Source of the DNA: Oceanibacterium hippocampi
GTDB lineage: Bacteria; Pseudomonadota; Alphaproteobacteria; Sneathiellales; Sneathiellaceae
Assembly: GCF_900172325.1 (NCBI RefSeq)
Contig: NZ_FWFR01000001.1
Span: 1,566,335-1,630,334, forward strand
DNA length: 64,000 nucleotides
Direction of reading: 5' to 3'
Part shown: piece by piece, positions 25,694 to 36,551 of the stretch
Layout of the letters: the number at the start of each line of letters is the position of its first letter
How positions within the stretch are numbered: position 1 is the stretch's first letter
Notes under the pieces: generated by a model
What the model was told of the DNA's origin: nothing
The model's input: only the letters and a program-made list of their open reading frames with translations
Database searches by the model: none
Position numbers and translations under genes: made by a program

Positions 25694-27489
25694 TGGTGTC
25701 GCTCGGCCGTTCTCCCGATCTGCAGGCCGGGTCCGCGATGGCCCTGCCGCCGCGCGGACGCAAGCGCCGGGGCTTCGGCTTCGGGCTCGATCCGAACCTG
25801 ACGCTGCGCCTCGAAGGCGGCGCCAAGGCAACCCTGGAGCAGGGCCGCAACCGGGTTGTGGTGGCCGGCGTGCTGTTCGCCGTCTGCTTCTCGGTGATCG
25901 CGATCCGTCTGGTCGGCCTGACTCTGATGCAGGGCGAGGACGTCCGCAATTACGCGGCGATGCGCTCGGTCGCCGCCGAGCCGACCCGGAGCCGGGCGGC
26001 GATCTACGACCGCAACGGCAAGCTGCTGGCGGCCAATATCGCGAGCTGGTCGCTCTACGCGAACCCGCGCAAGATCGACGCCCCGAAGACGCTCGCCCGC
26101 TCGCTCAACCGGATCATGCCCGAACTCAGCCTCGCCGGGCTCGAGGCGGATCTGTCGAGCGACCGCAAGTTCATCTGGATCAAGCGCCACCTGACGCCGC
26201 GCCAGCGTTTCGAGGTCAACCGCCTGGGCGAGCCGGGACTGGAGTTCGAGCCGGAGGAGCGTCGCGTCTATCCGCAAGGGCGGCTGGTCTCGCATGTCGT
26301 CGGCTTCACCGACGTCGACAATCACGGCATCGCCGGGATCGAGCGGACCTTCGACGGCTCGCTGACTGGCGAGCGCGGCGGCGAACCGGTGACGCTCTCG
26401 CTCGATCTCCGCGTCCAGCACGCGCTCCGCGACGAGCTGCTGCGCGCGGTTTCCGACTTCCAGGCGGTCGGCGCCACCGGCGTCGTCATGGACGTGTTGA
26501 GCGGCGAAGTGCTGGCCATGGTCTCGCTGCCCGATTTCGACCCGAACAAGCCGCAGGACGATCCGAAGGACGCGCTGTTCAACCGCGCCACCGCCGGCGT
26601 CTACGAGATGGGCTCGACCTTCAAGACCTTCACCATCGCGATGGCCCTCGATCTCGGCGTCGTCGGGATGGAGAACGGCTACGACGCCTCGAAGCCGATC
26701 CGCGTCGGGCGCTTCCGGATCCGCGATTTCCACGCCAAGAACCGCTGGCTGTCGGTGCCCGAGATCTACATGTATTCCTCGAACATCGGCGCCGCGAAGA
26801 TGGCCATCGATGTCGGCATCGATCGCCAGCAGGCCTTCATGGGCGCGATCGGGCTGCTCGACCGGCCGGCCCTCGAACTGCCCGAGGTGGCCGCGCCGAT
26901 CCTGCCGCCGCGCTGGAAGACGACCGAGGCGATGACGATCTCCTTCGGGCACGGCCTCTCGGTCAGCCCGTTGCAGACCGCCTCGGCGGTCGCCGCGATG
27001 GTCAATGGCGGGGTCATGCTGCCGGCGACCCTGATCCGGCGCGACCCGGCCTCGCCGCTCAGCGGTCGCCGGGTGATCAGCCAGCGCACCTCCGAGAAGG
27101 TCCGCCGCCTGATGCGTCTCGTGGTCGACGAGGGCACCGGCGGCAAGGCGGCCGCGGTCGGCTACGTGGTCGGCGGCAAGACCGGCAGCGCCGAGAAGGC
27201 GGTCAACGGCCGCTACAAGCGCGACGCGCTGCTGACCTCGTTCATCGCCGCCTTCCCGATGAACAGCCCGCGCTACCTCGTTTTCGCCATGCTCGACGAA
27301 CCGCAGGGCAACAAGTCGACGCACAATTACCGCACCGCCGGCTGGACCGCGGCACCGATCGTCGGGCGCACGGTGGCGCGCATCGCGCCGATCCTCGGCG
27401 TCGAACCGGCGGACGAGGAATCGCCGGAAATCCGCAACGCGCTGCTCGTGAAGATCAAGACCAGGGAGGGCCGGGATGCGGCTTTCTGA
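25693..27489 (+). CDS. ftsI: Peptidoglycan D,D-transpeptidase FtsI (PBP3)
   Basis: 598 residues. Cytoplasmic basic N-terminus, one membrane segment (about 57-78), PBP dimer domain, and transpeptidase domain with STFK at S308, SSN at 362-364 and KTG at 496-498. It crosslinks septal peptidoglycan with FtsW. Its start shares one base with the ftsL stop, and its end overlaps murE by 14 bases. Confidence 0.97.
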   Translation: MVSLGRSPDLQAGSAMALPPRGRKRRGFGFGLDPNLTLRLEGGAKATLEQGRNRVVVAGVLFAVCFSVIAIRLVGLTLMQGEDVRNYAAMRSVAAEPTRSRAAIYDRNGKLLAANIASWSLYANPRKIDAPKTLARSLNRIMPELSLAGLEADLSSDRKFIWIKRHLTPRQRFEVNRLGEPGLEFEPEERRVYPQGRLVSHVVGFTDVDNHGIAGIERTFDGSLTGERGGEPVTLSLDLRVQHALRDELLRAVSDFQAVGATGVVMDVLSGEVLAMVSLPDFDPNKPQDDPKDALFNRATAGVYEMGSTFKTFTIAMALDLGVVGMENGYDASKPIRVGRFRIRDFHAKNRWLSVPEIYMYSSNIGAAKMAIDVGIDRQQAFMGAIGLLDRPALELPEVAAPILPPRWKTTEAMTISFGHGLSVSPLQTASAVAAMVNGGVMLPATLIRRDPASPLSGRRVISQRTSEKVRRLMRLVVDEGTGGKAAAVGYVVGGKTGSAEKAVNGRYKRDALLTSFIAAFPMNSPRYLVFAMLDEPQGNKSTHNYRTAGWTAAPIVGRTVARIAPILGVEPADEESPEIRNALLVKIKTREGRDAAF

Positions 27490-28933
27490 CTTGGTCAACG
27501 GTGACGCCCTCGGACCTGTCGCCGACCGCGAGATCGCCGGGCTTTCCGCCGACAGCCGCGAGATCCGGCCGGGCTACCTGTTCGCCGCGCTTGCCGGCTC
27601 GCGCGCCGACGGCGCCAGCTATATCGCCGACGCGGTGCGCCACGGCGCCGTCGCCGTGCTGACCGCGCCGCAGGTGTCGGCCGAGTTCGACGCGGTCGCC
27701 CGCCTGACCGACGAGAATCCGCGCCGTCGCTTCGCGCTGATGGCGGCCCGTTTCTATCGCGAGCAGCCCGGCACCATCGCCGCCGTGACCGGCACCAACG
27801 GCAAGACCTCGGTGGCCAATTTCACCCGCCAGATCTGGGACCGGCTGGGCTGGCGCGCGGCCAGCCTCGGCACCCTCGGCGTGCTTGGCCCGGACGGCGA
27901 GCGGCCGCTCCGCCACACCACGCCCGACCCGGTCGAGGTGCACCAGATTCTCGCCGGACTGGCGCGCGACAAGGTCAGCCATCTGGCCCTCGAGGCGTCG
28001 AGCCACGGTCTCGACCAGTGCCGGCTCGACGGGGTCAGGGTGTCGGCCGCCGCCTTCACCAACCTGACGCGCGACCATTTCGACTATCACCCGACCGCGC
28101 AGGATTACCTGAACGCCAAGCTCCGCCTCGTCAACGCGGTCATGGCGCCGGGCGGCGCGGTCGTGCTGAACGCCGACAGCGACGCCTTCGAGGCATTTCG
28201 CGACGCCGCTCTGGCGCGTCGCCACCGCATTCTCACCTACGGCCGCCGGGGCAAGGATATCCGCCTCGTCTCGGTCGAGGCAGAGAGCAATGGACAGGCT
28301 CTCCGGTTCGAGTTGATGGGTCGTGTCCATGACGTGTTCCTCCCGCTCGTCGGTGCATTTCAGGCCCAGAATGTGTTGTGTTCCCTTGGCTTGGTAGTGG
28401 CCTGCAATGCCGACGAGTTTTCCGCGGTAGCGGCACTTTCGGGGCTCCGGGGCGTACCGGGGCGTGTTGCGTTGGTTGCCCGGCATGGCAACGGAGCCCC
28501 GGTCTTTGTCGACTACGCGCATACGCCAGACGCGCTCGCCAACGTGCTCCAGGCGCTCCGGCCCCATTGCCGGGGTCGGCTGGTCGCGATCTTCGGCTGC
28601 GGCGGCGACCGCGACCCGGGCAAGCGCCCGGAAATGGGACGCGCCGTGGCCGAGCATGCCGATATCGCGATTCTCACCGACGACAATCCGCGCGGCGAGG
28701 ACCCGGCAGCGATCCGCAAGGCGGCCATGGCCGGCTGTCCGCAGGCGATCGAGATCGGCGACCGTGCCGAGGCGATCAGGGCCGGCATCGGGATGCTGGA
28801 GGCGGACGACCTGCTGGTGATCGCCGGCAAGGGCCACGAGCAGGGCCAGGTCGTCGGCGACAAGGTTCTGCCCTTCGACGATTCGAGTGTCGCGCGCCAG
28901 GTCGCGCAGGCCCTCGGCGGGAGCGCGAAATGA
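27476..28933 (+). CDS. murE: UDP-MurNAc-L-Ala-D-Glu:meso-diaminopimelate ligase MurE
   Basis: 485 residues. The ATP loop VTGTNGKTS is at 105-112, the HTTPDPVE loop near 150, and the DNPRGEDP motif near 402 marks preference for meso-diaminopimelate rather than lysine. It adds the third residue of the stem peptide. It overlaps ftsI by 14 bases and murF by 4. Bases about 28270-28500 (residues 265-341) use visibly less GC-biased third positions (TTG, TGT, CTT, GTA, GTT) than the rest of the gene, although the protein frame stays intact. Confidence 0.97.
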   Translation: MRLSDLVNGDALGPVADREIAGLSADSREIRPGYLFAALAGSRADGASYIADAVRHGAVAVLTAPQVSAEFDAVARLTDENPRRRFALMAARFYREQPGTIAAVTGTNGKTSVANFTRQIWDRLGWRAASLGTLGVLGPDGERPLRHTTPDPVEVHQILAGLARDKVSHLALEASSHGLDQCRLDGVRVSAAAFTNLTRDHFDYHPTAQDYLNAKLRLVNAVMAPGGAVVLNADSDAFEAFRDAALARRHRILTYGRRGKDIRLVSVEAESNGQALRFELMGRVHDVFLPLVGAFQAQNVLCSLGLVVACNADEFSAVAALSGLRGVPGRVALVARHGNGAPVFVDYAHTPDALANVLQALRPHCRGRLVAIFGCGGDRDPGKRPEMGRAVAEHADIAILTDDNPRGEDPAAIRKAAMAGCPQAIEIGDRAEAIRAGIGMLEADDLLVIAGKGHEQGQVVGDKVLPFDDSSVARQVAQALGGSAK

Positions 28934-30354
28934 CCGCCCCGGCACTCTGGCGGGCCGGCGACGCCGTGGTCGCGTCCTCCGGCACGGCGACCGCCGACTG
29001 GGCGGCGACCGGCGTCTCGATCGATAGCCGCACGCTGGCGCCCGGCGACCTGTTCGTCGCCCTCGACGGGCCGAGCCGTGACGGCCACCAGTTCGTCGCC
29101 GACGCGTTGCGCCGTGGCGCTGCCGCCGCGATGGTGACCCGTCGCCCGGAAGGTGTCGCGGATGACGCGCCGCTGCTGATCGTCGAGGATACGCTGGCCG
29201 CGCTTGAGGCGCTCGGGACCGCGCGCCGCCGCGCGGTCGACGCCCGCGTCGCCGCCGTGACCGGCAGCGTCGGCAAGACCGGCAGCAAGGAGGCGCTGCG
29301 CAAGATCTTCGCCGACCAGGGCCGCTGCCATGCCAGCGAGGCGAGCTACAACAACCAGTGGGGCGTGCCGCTCAGCCTTGCGCGGATGCCGCAGGACAGC
29401 GAGTTCGCGATCTTCGAGCTCGGCATGAACCACGCGGGCGAGCTTGGCCCGCTGTCCCGGATGGTCCGGCCCCATGTCGCCCTGATCACCACGATCGCGC
29501 CGGTGCACCTGGAATTCTTCGCCAGCGAGCGGGCCATCGCCGCCGCCAAGGCGGAGATCTTCGAGGGCATCGAGCCCGGCGGCACGGTCGTGCTCAACCA
29601 CGACAACTCGCACTTCCACTTCCTCGCCGACGCGGCCAGGGCCGCCGGCATCGGCCATGTCGTCTCGTTCGGCAGCCATCCGGAATCCGATGTCCTGCTC
29701 AAGGCGAGCAACCTGTTCGCCGGCTTCAGCTGCGTGCATGCCAGCGTCAACGGCCAGGCGGTGGCCTATCGCGTCGGCCTGCCGGGCCAGCACTGGGTCG
29801 AGAACTCGCTCGGTGTGCTCGGTGTCGTCGCGGCCATGGGCGGCGATCTCGCCCGCGCCGCGCTCAGCCTCGGCCAGCTCGCCCCGATCAAGGGCCGCGG
29901 CCGCCGTCACCGGGTGATCATCGCGGGCGGCGGTTTCGAGGTCATCGACGAGAGCTACAACGCCAATCCCGCCTCGATGCGGGCGGCGATCGCGGTGCTC
30001 GGCCAATCGGAGGTGAAGTCCGGCGGCCGCCGTGTCGCGGTGCTGGGCGACATGCTGGAACTCGGCGCCAATGCCGGACGGCTCCACGCCGAGCTCGCGC
30101 CGGCGCTGCTCGAGGCCGGCGTCGACCAGGTCTTTCTCTGCGGCGCCAACATGGCCGCGCTCGCCAGCGCGCTGCCGCCGGAGAGGCTGGCCGCCCATGA
30201 AGGCGACGCCGCGAAGCTTCGCGACCGCGTGCTGCACGGCGTTCATTCCGGCGACGTGGTGCTGATCAAGGGATCGCTCGGCAGCCGCATGGCGCCGATC
30301 GTCGAAGCGCTGCTGCACCTCGGGCATGCCCCCGAGATGCGGGCGAACGGGTAG
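28930..30354 (+). CDS. murF: UDP-MurNAc-tripeptide:D-alanyl-D-alanine ligase MurF
   Basis: 474 residues. Mur ligase order is complete: N-terminal UDP-binding domain with VSIDSRTLAPGDLFVAL, ATP loop VTGSVGKTGSKEAL near 113, the central FELGMNHAGELGPLS and the C-terminal domain with DESYNANPASMRAAI. It adds D-Ala-D-Ala made by Ddl (37.5 kb in the same cluster). It starts inside the murE stop, and 9 bases separate it from mraY. Confidence 0.97.
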   Translation: MTAPALWRAGDAVVASSGTATADWAATGVSIDSRTLAPGDLFVALDGPSRDGHQFVADALRRGAAAAMVTRRPEGVADDAPLLIVEDTLAALEALGTARRRAVDARVAAVTGSVGKTGSKEALRKIFADQGRCHASEASYNNQWGVPLSLARMPQDSEFAIFELGMNHAGELGPLSRMVRPHVALITTIAPVHLEFFASERAIAAAKAEIFEGIEPGGTVVLNHDNSHFHFLADAARAAGIGHVVSFGSHPESDVLLKASNLFAGFSCVHASVNGQAVAYRVGLPGQHWVENSLGVLGVVAAMGGDLARAALSLGQLAPIKGRGRRHRVIIAGGGFEVIDESYNANPASMRAAIAVLGQSEVKSGGRRVAVLGDMLELGANAGRLHAELAPALLEAGVDQVFLCGANMAALASALPPERLAAHEGDAAKLRDRVLHGVHSGDVVLIKGSLGSRMAPIVEALLHLGHAPEMRANG

Positions 30355-30363
30355 GGGCGGCCG

Positions 30364-31452
30364 ATGCTGTACAATTTCGTCACCCCCTTCGCGGACGATT
30401 TCGGGGTCCTCAACCTGTTCCGCTACATCACCTTCCGGACCGGCGGCGCGACCATCACCTCGCTCCTTGTCTGCTTCCTGTTCGGCCAGCGGATCATCGA
30501 CTGGCTGCGCAGCAAGCAGCATGCCGGCCAGCCGATCCGCGACGACGGGCCAAGCTCGCACCTGATCGCCAAGCAGGGCACGCCGACCATGGGCGGCTTC
30601 CTGATCCTGCTCGGCGTCGGCTCCGGCAGCCTGCTCTGGTGCGACCTCTCCAATCCCTACGTCTGGGCCGTGCTGATGGTCACCGCCGGGTTCGGCGCGA
30701 TCGGTTTCGCCGACGACTACCTGAAGGTGAGCCGCCACAATGTCCGCGGCGTGCCGGGCCGGATCAAGCTCATCGCCGAGGCCGCCATCGCCCTCGCGGC
30801 GACCGCCTGGATCATGTATTTCATGCCCGCGCCGCTCTCGTCTGGGCTCGCCATCCCGTTCCTGAAGACGGTGCTGATCAACTTCGGCTGGTTCTTCCTG
30901 ATCGTCGGCGTCTTCGTGCTGGTCGGCGCCTCGAACGCGGTCAACCTGACCGACGGGCTGGACGGCCTGGCGATCGTGCCGGTGATGATCGCGGCCGCCT
31001 CGTTCGCGCTGATCGCCTACCTGGTCGGCAACGCGGTCTTCTCGAACTACCTGCAGATCCACTATGTTCCCGGCGCCGGCGAGCTTGCCGTGCTGTGCGG
31101 CGCGCTGGTCGGCGCCGGGCTCGGCTTCCTCTGGTTCAACGCCCCGCCGGCGATGGTCTTCATGGGCGACACCGGCTCGCTGTCGCTCGGCGGCACGCTC
31201 GGCGCCATCAGCATCGTCACCAAGCACGAGCTGGTGCTGGCGATCATCGGCGGCCTGTTCGTGCTGGAGACGGTCTCGGTGATCGTCCAGGTCGCCTCGT
31301 TCAAGATGACCGGCCGCCGGGTCTTCCGGATGGCGCCGCTGCATCATCATTTCGAGCAGAAGGGATGGGCGGAATCGACCGTCGTCATCCGCTTCTGGAT
31401 CATCGCGGTAATCCTGGCGCTGGCCGGGCTTGCCACCCTGAAGCTGCGGTAG
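30364..31452 (+). CDS. mraY: Phospho-MurNAc-pentapeptide translocase MraY
   Basis: 362 residues, ten membrane segments. Family motifs: KQGTPTMGG near 72, FADDYLKV near 117, [10 protein letters not shown] near 198, [10 protein letters not shown] near 268 and MAPLHHHFE near 325, which include the catalytic aspartates and the HHH motif. It makes lipid I from UDP-MurNAc-pentapeptide and undecaprenyl phosphate. It is flanked by short gaps (9 and 5 bases), unlike most of its neighbours, which overlap. Confidence 0.97.
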   Translation: MLYNFVTPFADDFGVLNLFRYITFRTGGATITSLLVCFLFGQRIIDWLRSKQHAGQPIRDDGPSSHLIAKQGTPTMGGFLILLGVGSGSLLWCDLSNPYVWAVLMVTAGFGAIGFADDYLKVSRHNVRGVPGRIKLIAEAAIALAATAWIMYFMPAPLSSGLAIPFLKTVLINFGWFFLIVGVFVLVGASNAVNLTDGLDGLAIVPVMIAAASFALIAYLVGNAVFSNYLQIHYVPGAGELAVLCGALVGAGLGFLWFNAPPAMVFMGDTGSLSLGGTLGAISIVTKHELVLAIIGGLFVLETVSVIVQVASFKMTGRRVFRMAPLHHHFEQKGWAESTVVIRFWIIAVILALAGLATLKLR

Positions 31453-31457
31453 CGCCG

Positions 31458-32858
31458 ATGATCGTGATCGACAGCTATCGCAACAGGGACGTTGCCGTGT
31501 TCGGGCTCGGCAAGAGCGGTCTTTCGACCGCCGCCGCGCTTGCCGCGGGCGGGGCCCGGCCCGTGCTCTGGGACGACGACGAGGGTCGCTGCGCCGCCGC
31601 CGCCGCCGCCGGATACCGGCTCGCCGACCCGGCCGGCGCCGACTGGCCGACCGACGGACCGCTGGTCCTGAGCCCCGGCGTGCCGCTGCACGGTCCGACG
31701 CCGCACCCGGTGGTCGACCGGGCCCGGGCCGCGGGCCAGGAGATCATCGGCGACGTCGAGCTCTTCCTGCGCCAGGACCTGCCGGCCCGGCGCGTCGGCA
31801 TCACCGGCACCAACGGCAAGTCGACGACGACCGCGCTGCTCGGCCATATCCTGGCGGAGGCCGGTTACAGCGTCGCGGTCGGTGGCAATCTCGGCGATCC
31901 GGTGCTCTCGCTCGATCCGCTCGACGGTGCCGGCATCCATGTGCTCGAACTGTCGAGCTACCAGCTCGACCTGGCGCCGTCCTGGTCGGGCGACGTCTCG
32001 GTGCTGCTCAACATCAGCCCCGACCATCTCGACCGCCATGGCGGGATGGCCGGCTACCTCGCGGCCAAGCGCAAGATCTTCGCCCGCCAGTCCGGAAACC
32101 AGGTCGCCGTGGTCGGTGTCGATGACCGGACCACGGACGGGATCCGCCGCGATCTCGAACGCCGGGCCAGCGGGCCGGTGGTGCCGATCGGCGTCGGCCG
32201 GCGGCTCGACGGCGGCGTCTACGTGGTCGACGGGATGCTGTTCGACGGACGCGGCCAGAGCGCCGAATGGATGGCCGAGCTGAAGGACGCCCGTGCCCTG
32301 CCGGGACGCCACAACTGGCAGAACGCCGCCGCCGCGGCCGCCGCGGCGCTCTCGCTCGGGCTCGAGCATGGCGCCGTCGCCGACGGCATCCTGAGCTATC
32401 CCGGCCTTGCCCATCGGCAGGAAATCGTCGGGCGCTGCGAGGGCATCCGTTTCGTCAACGATTCCAAGGCGACCAATGTCGACGCCGCGACCCGGGCGCT
32501 GGCCAGCTACGGGACGATCTACTGGATCGCCGGCGGCCGCGCCAAGGGCGAGAGCCTGGATCCGCTGTCGCCCTATTTCGACCGCATCCGCGGCGCCTGG
32601 CTGATCGGCGAGGCGGCGGAGGATTTCGCCGGCTTCCTCGGCCGCCGGGTCCGGACCGAGATTTCCGGCACGCTGGCCCGCGCGGTCGAGGCTGCGTGGC
32701 GCGCGGCGCGGGCGGATGGCGAGCCGGATGCGGTCGTGCTGCTGTCGCCGGCCTGTGCCTCGTTCGACCAGTTCGCCAATTTCGAGGCCCGCGGCGAGGC
32801 CTTCCGGGCAGCCGTCGCGGCGCTGCCGGAAGCCTGTGAGACGGAGGCCGGCCGATGA
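31458..32858 (+). CDS. murD: UDP-N-acetylmuramoyl-L-alanine:D-glutamate ligase MurD
   Basis: 466 residues from the ATG at 31458. FGLGKSGLST at 15-24 is the N-terminal dinucleotide-like loop, GITGTNGKSTTT is at 114-125, LELSSYQLD near 173 and the C-terminal FVNDSKATNVDAATRAL near 333. It adds D-glutamate to UDP-MurNAc-L-Ala. It ends inside the ftsW start codon. Confidence 0.97.
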   Translation: MIVIDSYRNRDVAVFGLGKSGLSTAAALAAGGARPVLWDDDEGRCAAAAAAGYRLADPAGADWPTDGPLVLSPGVPLHGPTPHPVVDRARAAGQEIIGDVELFLRQDLPARRVGITGTNGKSTTTALLGHILAEAGYSVAVGGNLGDPVLSLDPLDGAGIHVLELSSYQLDLAPSWSGDVSVLLNISPDHLDRHGGMAGYLAAKRKIFARQSGNQVAVVGVDDRTTDGIRRDLERRASGPVVPIGVGRRLDGGVYVVDGMLFDGRGQSAEWMAELKDARALPGRHNWQNAAAAAAAALSLGLEHGAVADGILSYPGLAHRQEIVGRCEGIRFVNDSKATNVDAATRALASYGTIYWIAGGRAKGESLDPLSPYFDRIRGAWLIGEAAEDFAGFLGRRVRTEISGTLARAVEAAWRAARADGEPDAVVLLSPACASFDQFANFEARGEAFRAAVAALPEACETEAGR

Positions 32859-33979
32859 GCGCGATCAGCCGCGTCGACCGTTCGATCGTCGGCCACTGGT
32901 GGTGGACCGTCGACCGCTGGACCCTGCTCTGCATTCTCGCGCTGGTGCTGTTCGGCGCCCTGATGACGCTTGCCGCGAGCCCCGGCGTGGCCGACCGGAT
33001 CGGCCTCGACAGCTTCCATTTCGTGCGCCGCCAGCTCGCCTATCTGCCGTTCGCGGTGGCGCTGATGATCGCCGTCTCGCTGCTCTCGCCGCTCTGGGTC
33101 CGCCGGGTTGCCTGCCTCGTGTTCCTGGGCGCGCTGACGCTGACCGCGCTCACCCTGGTGATCGGCGCCGAGGTCAAGGGCGCCCAGCGCTGGATCTGGC
33201 TCGGCGGCTTCACCCTGCAGCCGAGCGAGTTCCTGAAGCCCGCCTTCGCGGTCGTCGCCGCCTGGATGTTCGCCGAACAGCGCCGCGACGGCGGCCTGCC
33301 CGGCAACGCGATCTGCATGGCCCTGTTCGCGGTCGTGCTGTCGCTGCTGCTGTTGCAGCCGGACGTCGGCATGGCGCTGGTCATCTCGGTGGTCTGGTTC
33401 GGCCAGTTCTTCATCGCCGGCCTGCCGCTGATCTGGGTCGTCGGCCTCGCGATCATGGGGATCGGGCTCGCGGTCGGCGCCTATGCCTTCTATCCCCACG
33501 TGACCAGCCGGGTCGACCGGTTCCTCGATCCGACCGGCGGCGACAACTACCAGATCGACCGCGCGATGGAGGCCTTCCATGCCGGCGGCCTGTTCGGGCG
33601 CGGGCCCGGCGAGGGTGCCGTGAAGGCGGTCCTGCCGGACGCCCACACGGACTTCATCTTTGCCGTCGTCGCCGAGGAATACGGTCTCTTCATCTGCCTG
33701 CTGGTGGTCGCGATCTTCGCCTTCATCGTGCTGCGCGGTTTCCTCCGTCTGCTCGAGTGCAAGAACTTCTTCGTGATGCTCGCGAGCGTCGGACTGCTCA
33801 CCCAGTTCGGCCTGCAGGCGATCATCAACATCGGCGTCAACCTGCGGCTCATGCCCGCCAAGGGCATGACCTTGCCGTTCATTTCCTACGGCGGCTCCTC
33901 GCTGCTGGCGCTTGCCTTCTGCATGGGCATGGTGCTGGCGTTCGGCCGCCGCCGTCCGGGCCTGGGAGCGGAATTATGA
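32855..33979 (+). CDS. ftsW: Septal peptidoglycan glycosyltransferase FtsW
   Basis: 374 residues, a SEDS protein with about ten membrane segments. Motifs: [23 protein letters not shown] near 109, the extracellular loop [30 protein letters not shown] near 228, and [15 protein letters not shown] near 264. It polymerises lipid II at the septum with FtsI. ATGA overlaps on both sides (murD and murG). Confidence 0.96.
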   Translation: MSAISRVDRSIVGHWWWTVDRWTLLCILALVLFGALMTLAASPGVADRIGLDSFHFVRRQLAYLPFAVALMIAVSLLSPLWVRRVACLVFLGALTLTALTLVIGAEVKGAQRWIWLGGFTLQPSEFLKPAFAVVAAWMFAEQRRDGGLPGNAICMALFAVVLSLLLLQPDVGMALVISVVWFGQFFIAGLPLIWVVGLAIMGIGLAVGAYAFYPHVTSRVDRFLDPTGGDNYQIDRAMEAFHAGGLFGRGPGEGAVKAVLPDAHTDFIFAVVAEEYGLFICLLVVAIFAFIVLRGFLRLLECKNFFVMLASVGLLTQFGLQAIINIGVNLRLMPAKGMTLPFISYGGSSLLALAFCMGMVLAFGRRRPGLGAEL

Positions 33980-35130
33980 GCGAAATCGGGCGGACCATCC
34001 TGCTCGCCGCCGGTGGCACCGGCGGCCACGTCCTGCCGGCACAGTCGCTTGCCGTCGAACTGCAGTCGCGCGGCTGGCAGGTGGCGCTTGCCACCGATGC
34101 GCGCGGCGAACGCTACGAGGCGCTGTTCCCGGGCGTCACCGTCCACCGTCTGCCGGCCGGCACCTTCTCGTCCCCCGGGCTCGGGGCGAAGCTGCGGGCG
34201 GGCCTCGCGATCGTGAACGGCTACCGGCTCGCCCGCCGCCTGATCCGCCGCCTCGATCCGGTCGCGGTGGTCGGTTTCGGCGGTTACCCGTCGCTGCCGA
34301 CGATGCTGGCGGCGACGCGCGGCAGCCGGCCGACGGTGCTGCACGAACAGAATGCCGTGCTCGGCCGCGTCAACCGCCTGCTGGCGCCGCGCGCGACCCG
34401 GATCGCGACGGGCTTCGAGACCATCGAGGGCGTGCGCCCGGACGATCTGGCCAAGGTCGTGCTGGTCGGCAACCCGGTGCGCCAGGCGATCGCCGCGGTT
34501 CGCGCGCTGCCCTATACCGCGCCGGGCGACGGCGGCGCGCTCCGCCTGCTCGTGCTCGGCGGCAGCCAGGGCGCGACGGTCTTCTCGGAAATCGTGCCGG
34601 AGGCGCTCGGCCGCCTGCCACAGGCGATGCGGCGGCGTATCCGGATCACCCAGCAATGCCGGGCCGAGGACCTCGAGGCGGTCCGCCAGCGCTATCGCGA
34701 TCTCGGGATCACGGCGGACCTGGCGAGCTTCGTCAGCGACGTGCCGGCGCTGCTCGGCTCCTGCCACCTCGCGATCACCCGGGCCGGCGCCTCGACGGTT
34801 TCGGAACTGGCGGTCGCCGGCCGGCCGTCGATCCTGGTGCCCTATCCGCATGCCACCGACGACCACCAGAGCGCCAATGCCCGCGCGCTCGTCGCGGCCG
34901 GCGGCGCCTGGGTGATGCCACAGGACAAGTTCACCATCGATTCCTGCCGCCAGACCCTCGAGGCCCTGCTCAGCGACCCGGAATCGCTGCAGGAGATGGC
35001 CGATGGCGCCCGCTCCGCCGGCCGCCCGGAGGCCGCCCGCGATCTGGCCGACCTGGTCGAGAAACTGCTGCCGGAGCAATCCCGGCTCGGCCGCCAGAGC
35101 ACCGTGACCCGGACGATGGTGGCCGCATGA
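33976..35130 (+). CDS. murG: UDP-GlcNAc:lipid I N-acetylglucosamine transferase MurG
   Basis: 384 residues, two Rossmann-like halves of GT28. The lipid I loop [10 protein letters not shown] is at 13-22, then [15 protein letters not shown] near 95, [11 protein letters not shown] near 116, and the donor site [25 protein letters not shown] near 268. It converts lipid I to lipid II on the inner membrane surface. ATGA overlap with both neighbours. The C-terminal 20 residues are a family-variable tail. Confidence 0.97.
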   Translation: MSEIGRTILLAAGGTGGHVLPAQSLAVELQSRGWQVALATDARGERYEALFPGVTVHRLPAGTFSSPGLGAKLRAGLAIVNGYRLARRLIRRLDPVAVVGFGGYPSLPTMLAATRGSRPTVLHEQNAVLGRVNRLLAPRATRIATGFETIEGVRPDDLAKVVLVGNPVRQAIAAVRALPYTAPGDGGALRLLVLGGSQGATVFSEIVPEALGRLPQAMRRRIRITQQCRAEDLEAVRQRYRDLGITADLASFVSDVPALLGSCHLAITRAGASTVSELAVAGRPSILVPYPHATDDHQSANARALVAAGGAWVMPQDKFTIDSCRQTLEALLSDPESLQEMADGARSAGRPEAARDLADLVEKLLPEQSRLGRQSTVTRTMVAA

Positions 35131-36551
35131 GAGCGCTTCCCCTCGATATCGGGCTCATCCACTTCGTCGGCATCGGCGGCATCGGCATGTCGGGCATCGC
35201 CGAGGTCATGCACAATCTGGGCTACCAGGTGCAGGGTTCGGACATGGCCGCGAATGCCAACGTACAGCGGCTCCGGACGCTCGGCGTCAGGGTCTTCGAG
35301 GGGCATGCCGCGGAGCAGGTCGGCGAGGCCAAGGTGGTGGTCGTCTCGACCGCGGTGAAGCGCGACAATCCGGAAGTTCGCGCCGCCCGCGAGCGCCATG
35401 TCCCGGTCGTCCGCCGGGCCGAGATGCTGGCCGAACTGATGCGCCTGAAATGGTCGATCGCCGTCGGCGGCACGCATGGCAAGACGACCACGACCTCGCT
35501 GATGGCGGCCCTGCTCGACCGCGCCGAATTCGATCCGACCGTGATCAACGGCGGCATCATCAATGCCTATGGCACCAATGCCCGGCTCGGCGAGGGCGAA
35601 TGGATGGTGGTCGAGGCCGACGAATCCGACGGCAGCTTCACCAAGCTGCCGGCGACGATCGCGGTCGTCACCAACATCGACCCGGAGCATCTCGACTTCT
35701 ACGGCGACTTCGACAAGGTGCGCGACGCCTTCCGCGCCTTCGTCGAGAATATTCCCTTCTACGGCTTCGCCGCGCTCTGCCTCGATCATCCGGAAGTGCA
35801 GGCGCTGATGGGCCGGATTTCCGACCGCCGCCTGCTCGCCTACGGCTTCTCGCCGCAGGCCGACGTGCGCGGCGTCGATGTCGACTTCGCCGAGGGCCGT
35901 TCGCGCTTCGCCGCCGAGATCGGCGACCGCCTGCCCGGCGGGCCGCGCCGGATCGAAGGCCTCGGCCTGCCGATGCCCGGCCGGCACAATGTCCTGAACG
36001 CGCTCGCCGTGGTCGCCGTCGGCGTCGAGATGGGCTTCACCGACGAGGTGATCCGGGGCGCGCTGGCCGGCTTCGAGGGCGTGAAGCGCCGCTTCACCCG
36101 GACCGGGATCGTCAACGGCGTCACCATCATCGACGACTACGGCCACCATCCGGTCGAGATCGCGGCCGTGCTGAAGGCCGCGCGCCAGGCCTACGAGGGG
36201 CGGGTGATCGCCGTCGTCCAGCCGCACCGCTACAGCCGGTTGCGCGACCTGTTCGAGGATTTCTGCAGCTGCTTCAATGACGCCGACTCGGTCGTCGTCA
36301 CCGATGTCTACGCCGCCGGCGAGGCGCCGCTCGAAGGGGTCGACCGGCAGGCGCTGATTGACGGCCTTCGCGCCCATGGCCATCGCCGGGTCCGCGGCCT
36401 CGACGGTCCGGCCGCGCTGGCCGGGGTCGTCGCCGAGGAAGCCGAAGCGGGCGATGTCGTGGTCTGCCTCGGCGCCGGCTCGATCTCGGCATGGGCCAAT
36501 GCGCTGCCCGAGGACCTCACCCGGCTGACCGCGAAAGAGGCGTCCGCATGA
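35127..36551 (+). CDS. murC: UDP-N-acetylmuramate:L-alanine ligase MurC
   Basis: 474 residues. [18 protein letters not shown] at 11-28 is the glycine-rich UDP loop, [11 protein letters not shown] at 114-124 the ATP loop, [10 protein letters not shown] near 170 and [10 protein letters not shown] near 335. It starts stem-peptide synthesis by adding L-alanine. The next substrate step, MurB, lies immediately downstream with an ATGA overlap, although the reaction order is MurB then MurC. Confidence 0.97.
   Translation: MRALPLDIGLIHFVGIGGIGMSGIAEVMHNLGYQVQGSDMAANANVQRLRTLGVRVFEGHAAEQVGEAKVVVVSTAVKRDNPEVRAARERHVPVVRRAEMLAELMRLKWSIAVGGTHGKTTTTSLMAALLDRAEFDPTVINGGIINAYGTNARLGEGEWMVVEADESDGSFTKLPATIAVVTNIDPEHLDFYGDFDKVRDAFRAFVENIPFYGFAALCLDHPEVQALMGRISDRRLLAYGFSPQADVRGVDVDFAEGRSRFAAEIGDRLPGGPRRIEGLGLPMPGRHNVLNALAVVAVGVEMGFTDEVIRGALAGFEGVKRRFTRTGIVNGVTIIDDYGHHPVEIAAVLKAARQAYEGRVIAVVQPHRYSRLRDLFEDFCSCFNDADSVVVTDVYAAGEAPLEGVDRQALIDGLRAHGHRRVRGLDGPAALAGVVAEEAEAGDVVVCLGAGSISAWANALPEDLTRLTAKEASA

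Noticed and set aside
28513-31350. A 945-codon minus-strand frame across murE, murF and mraY.
   Set aside because: It crosses three certain genes and has the composition expected of antisense GC-rich codons.
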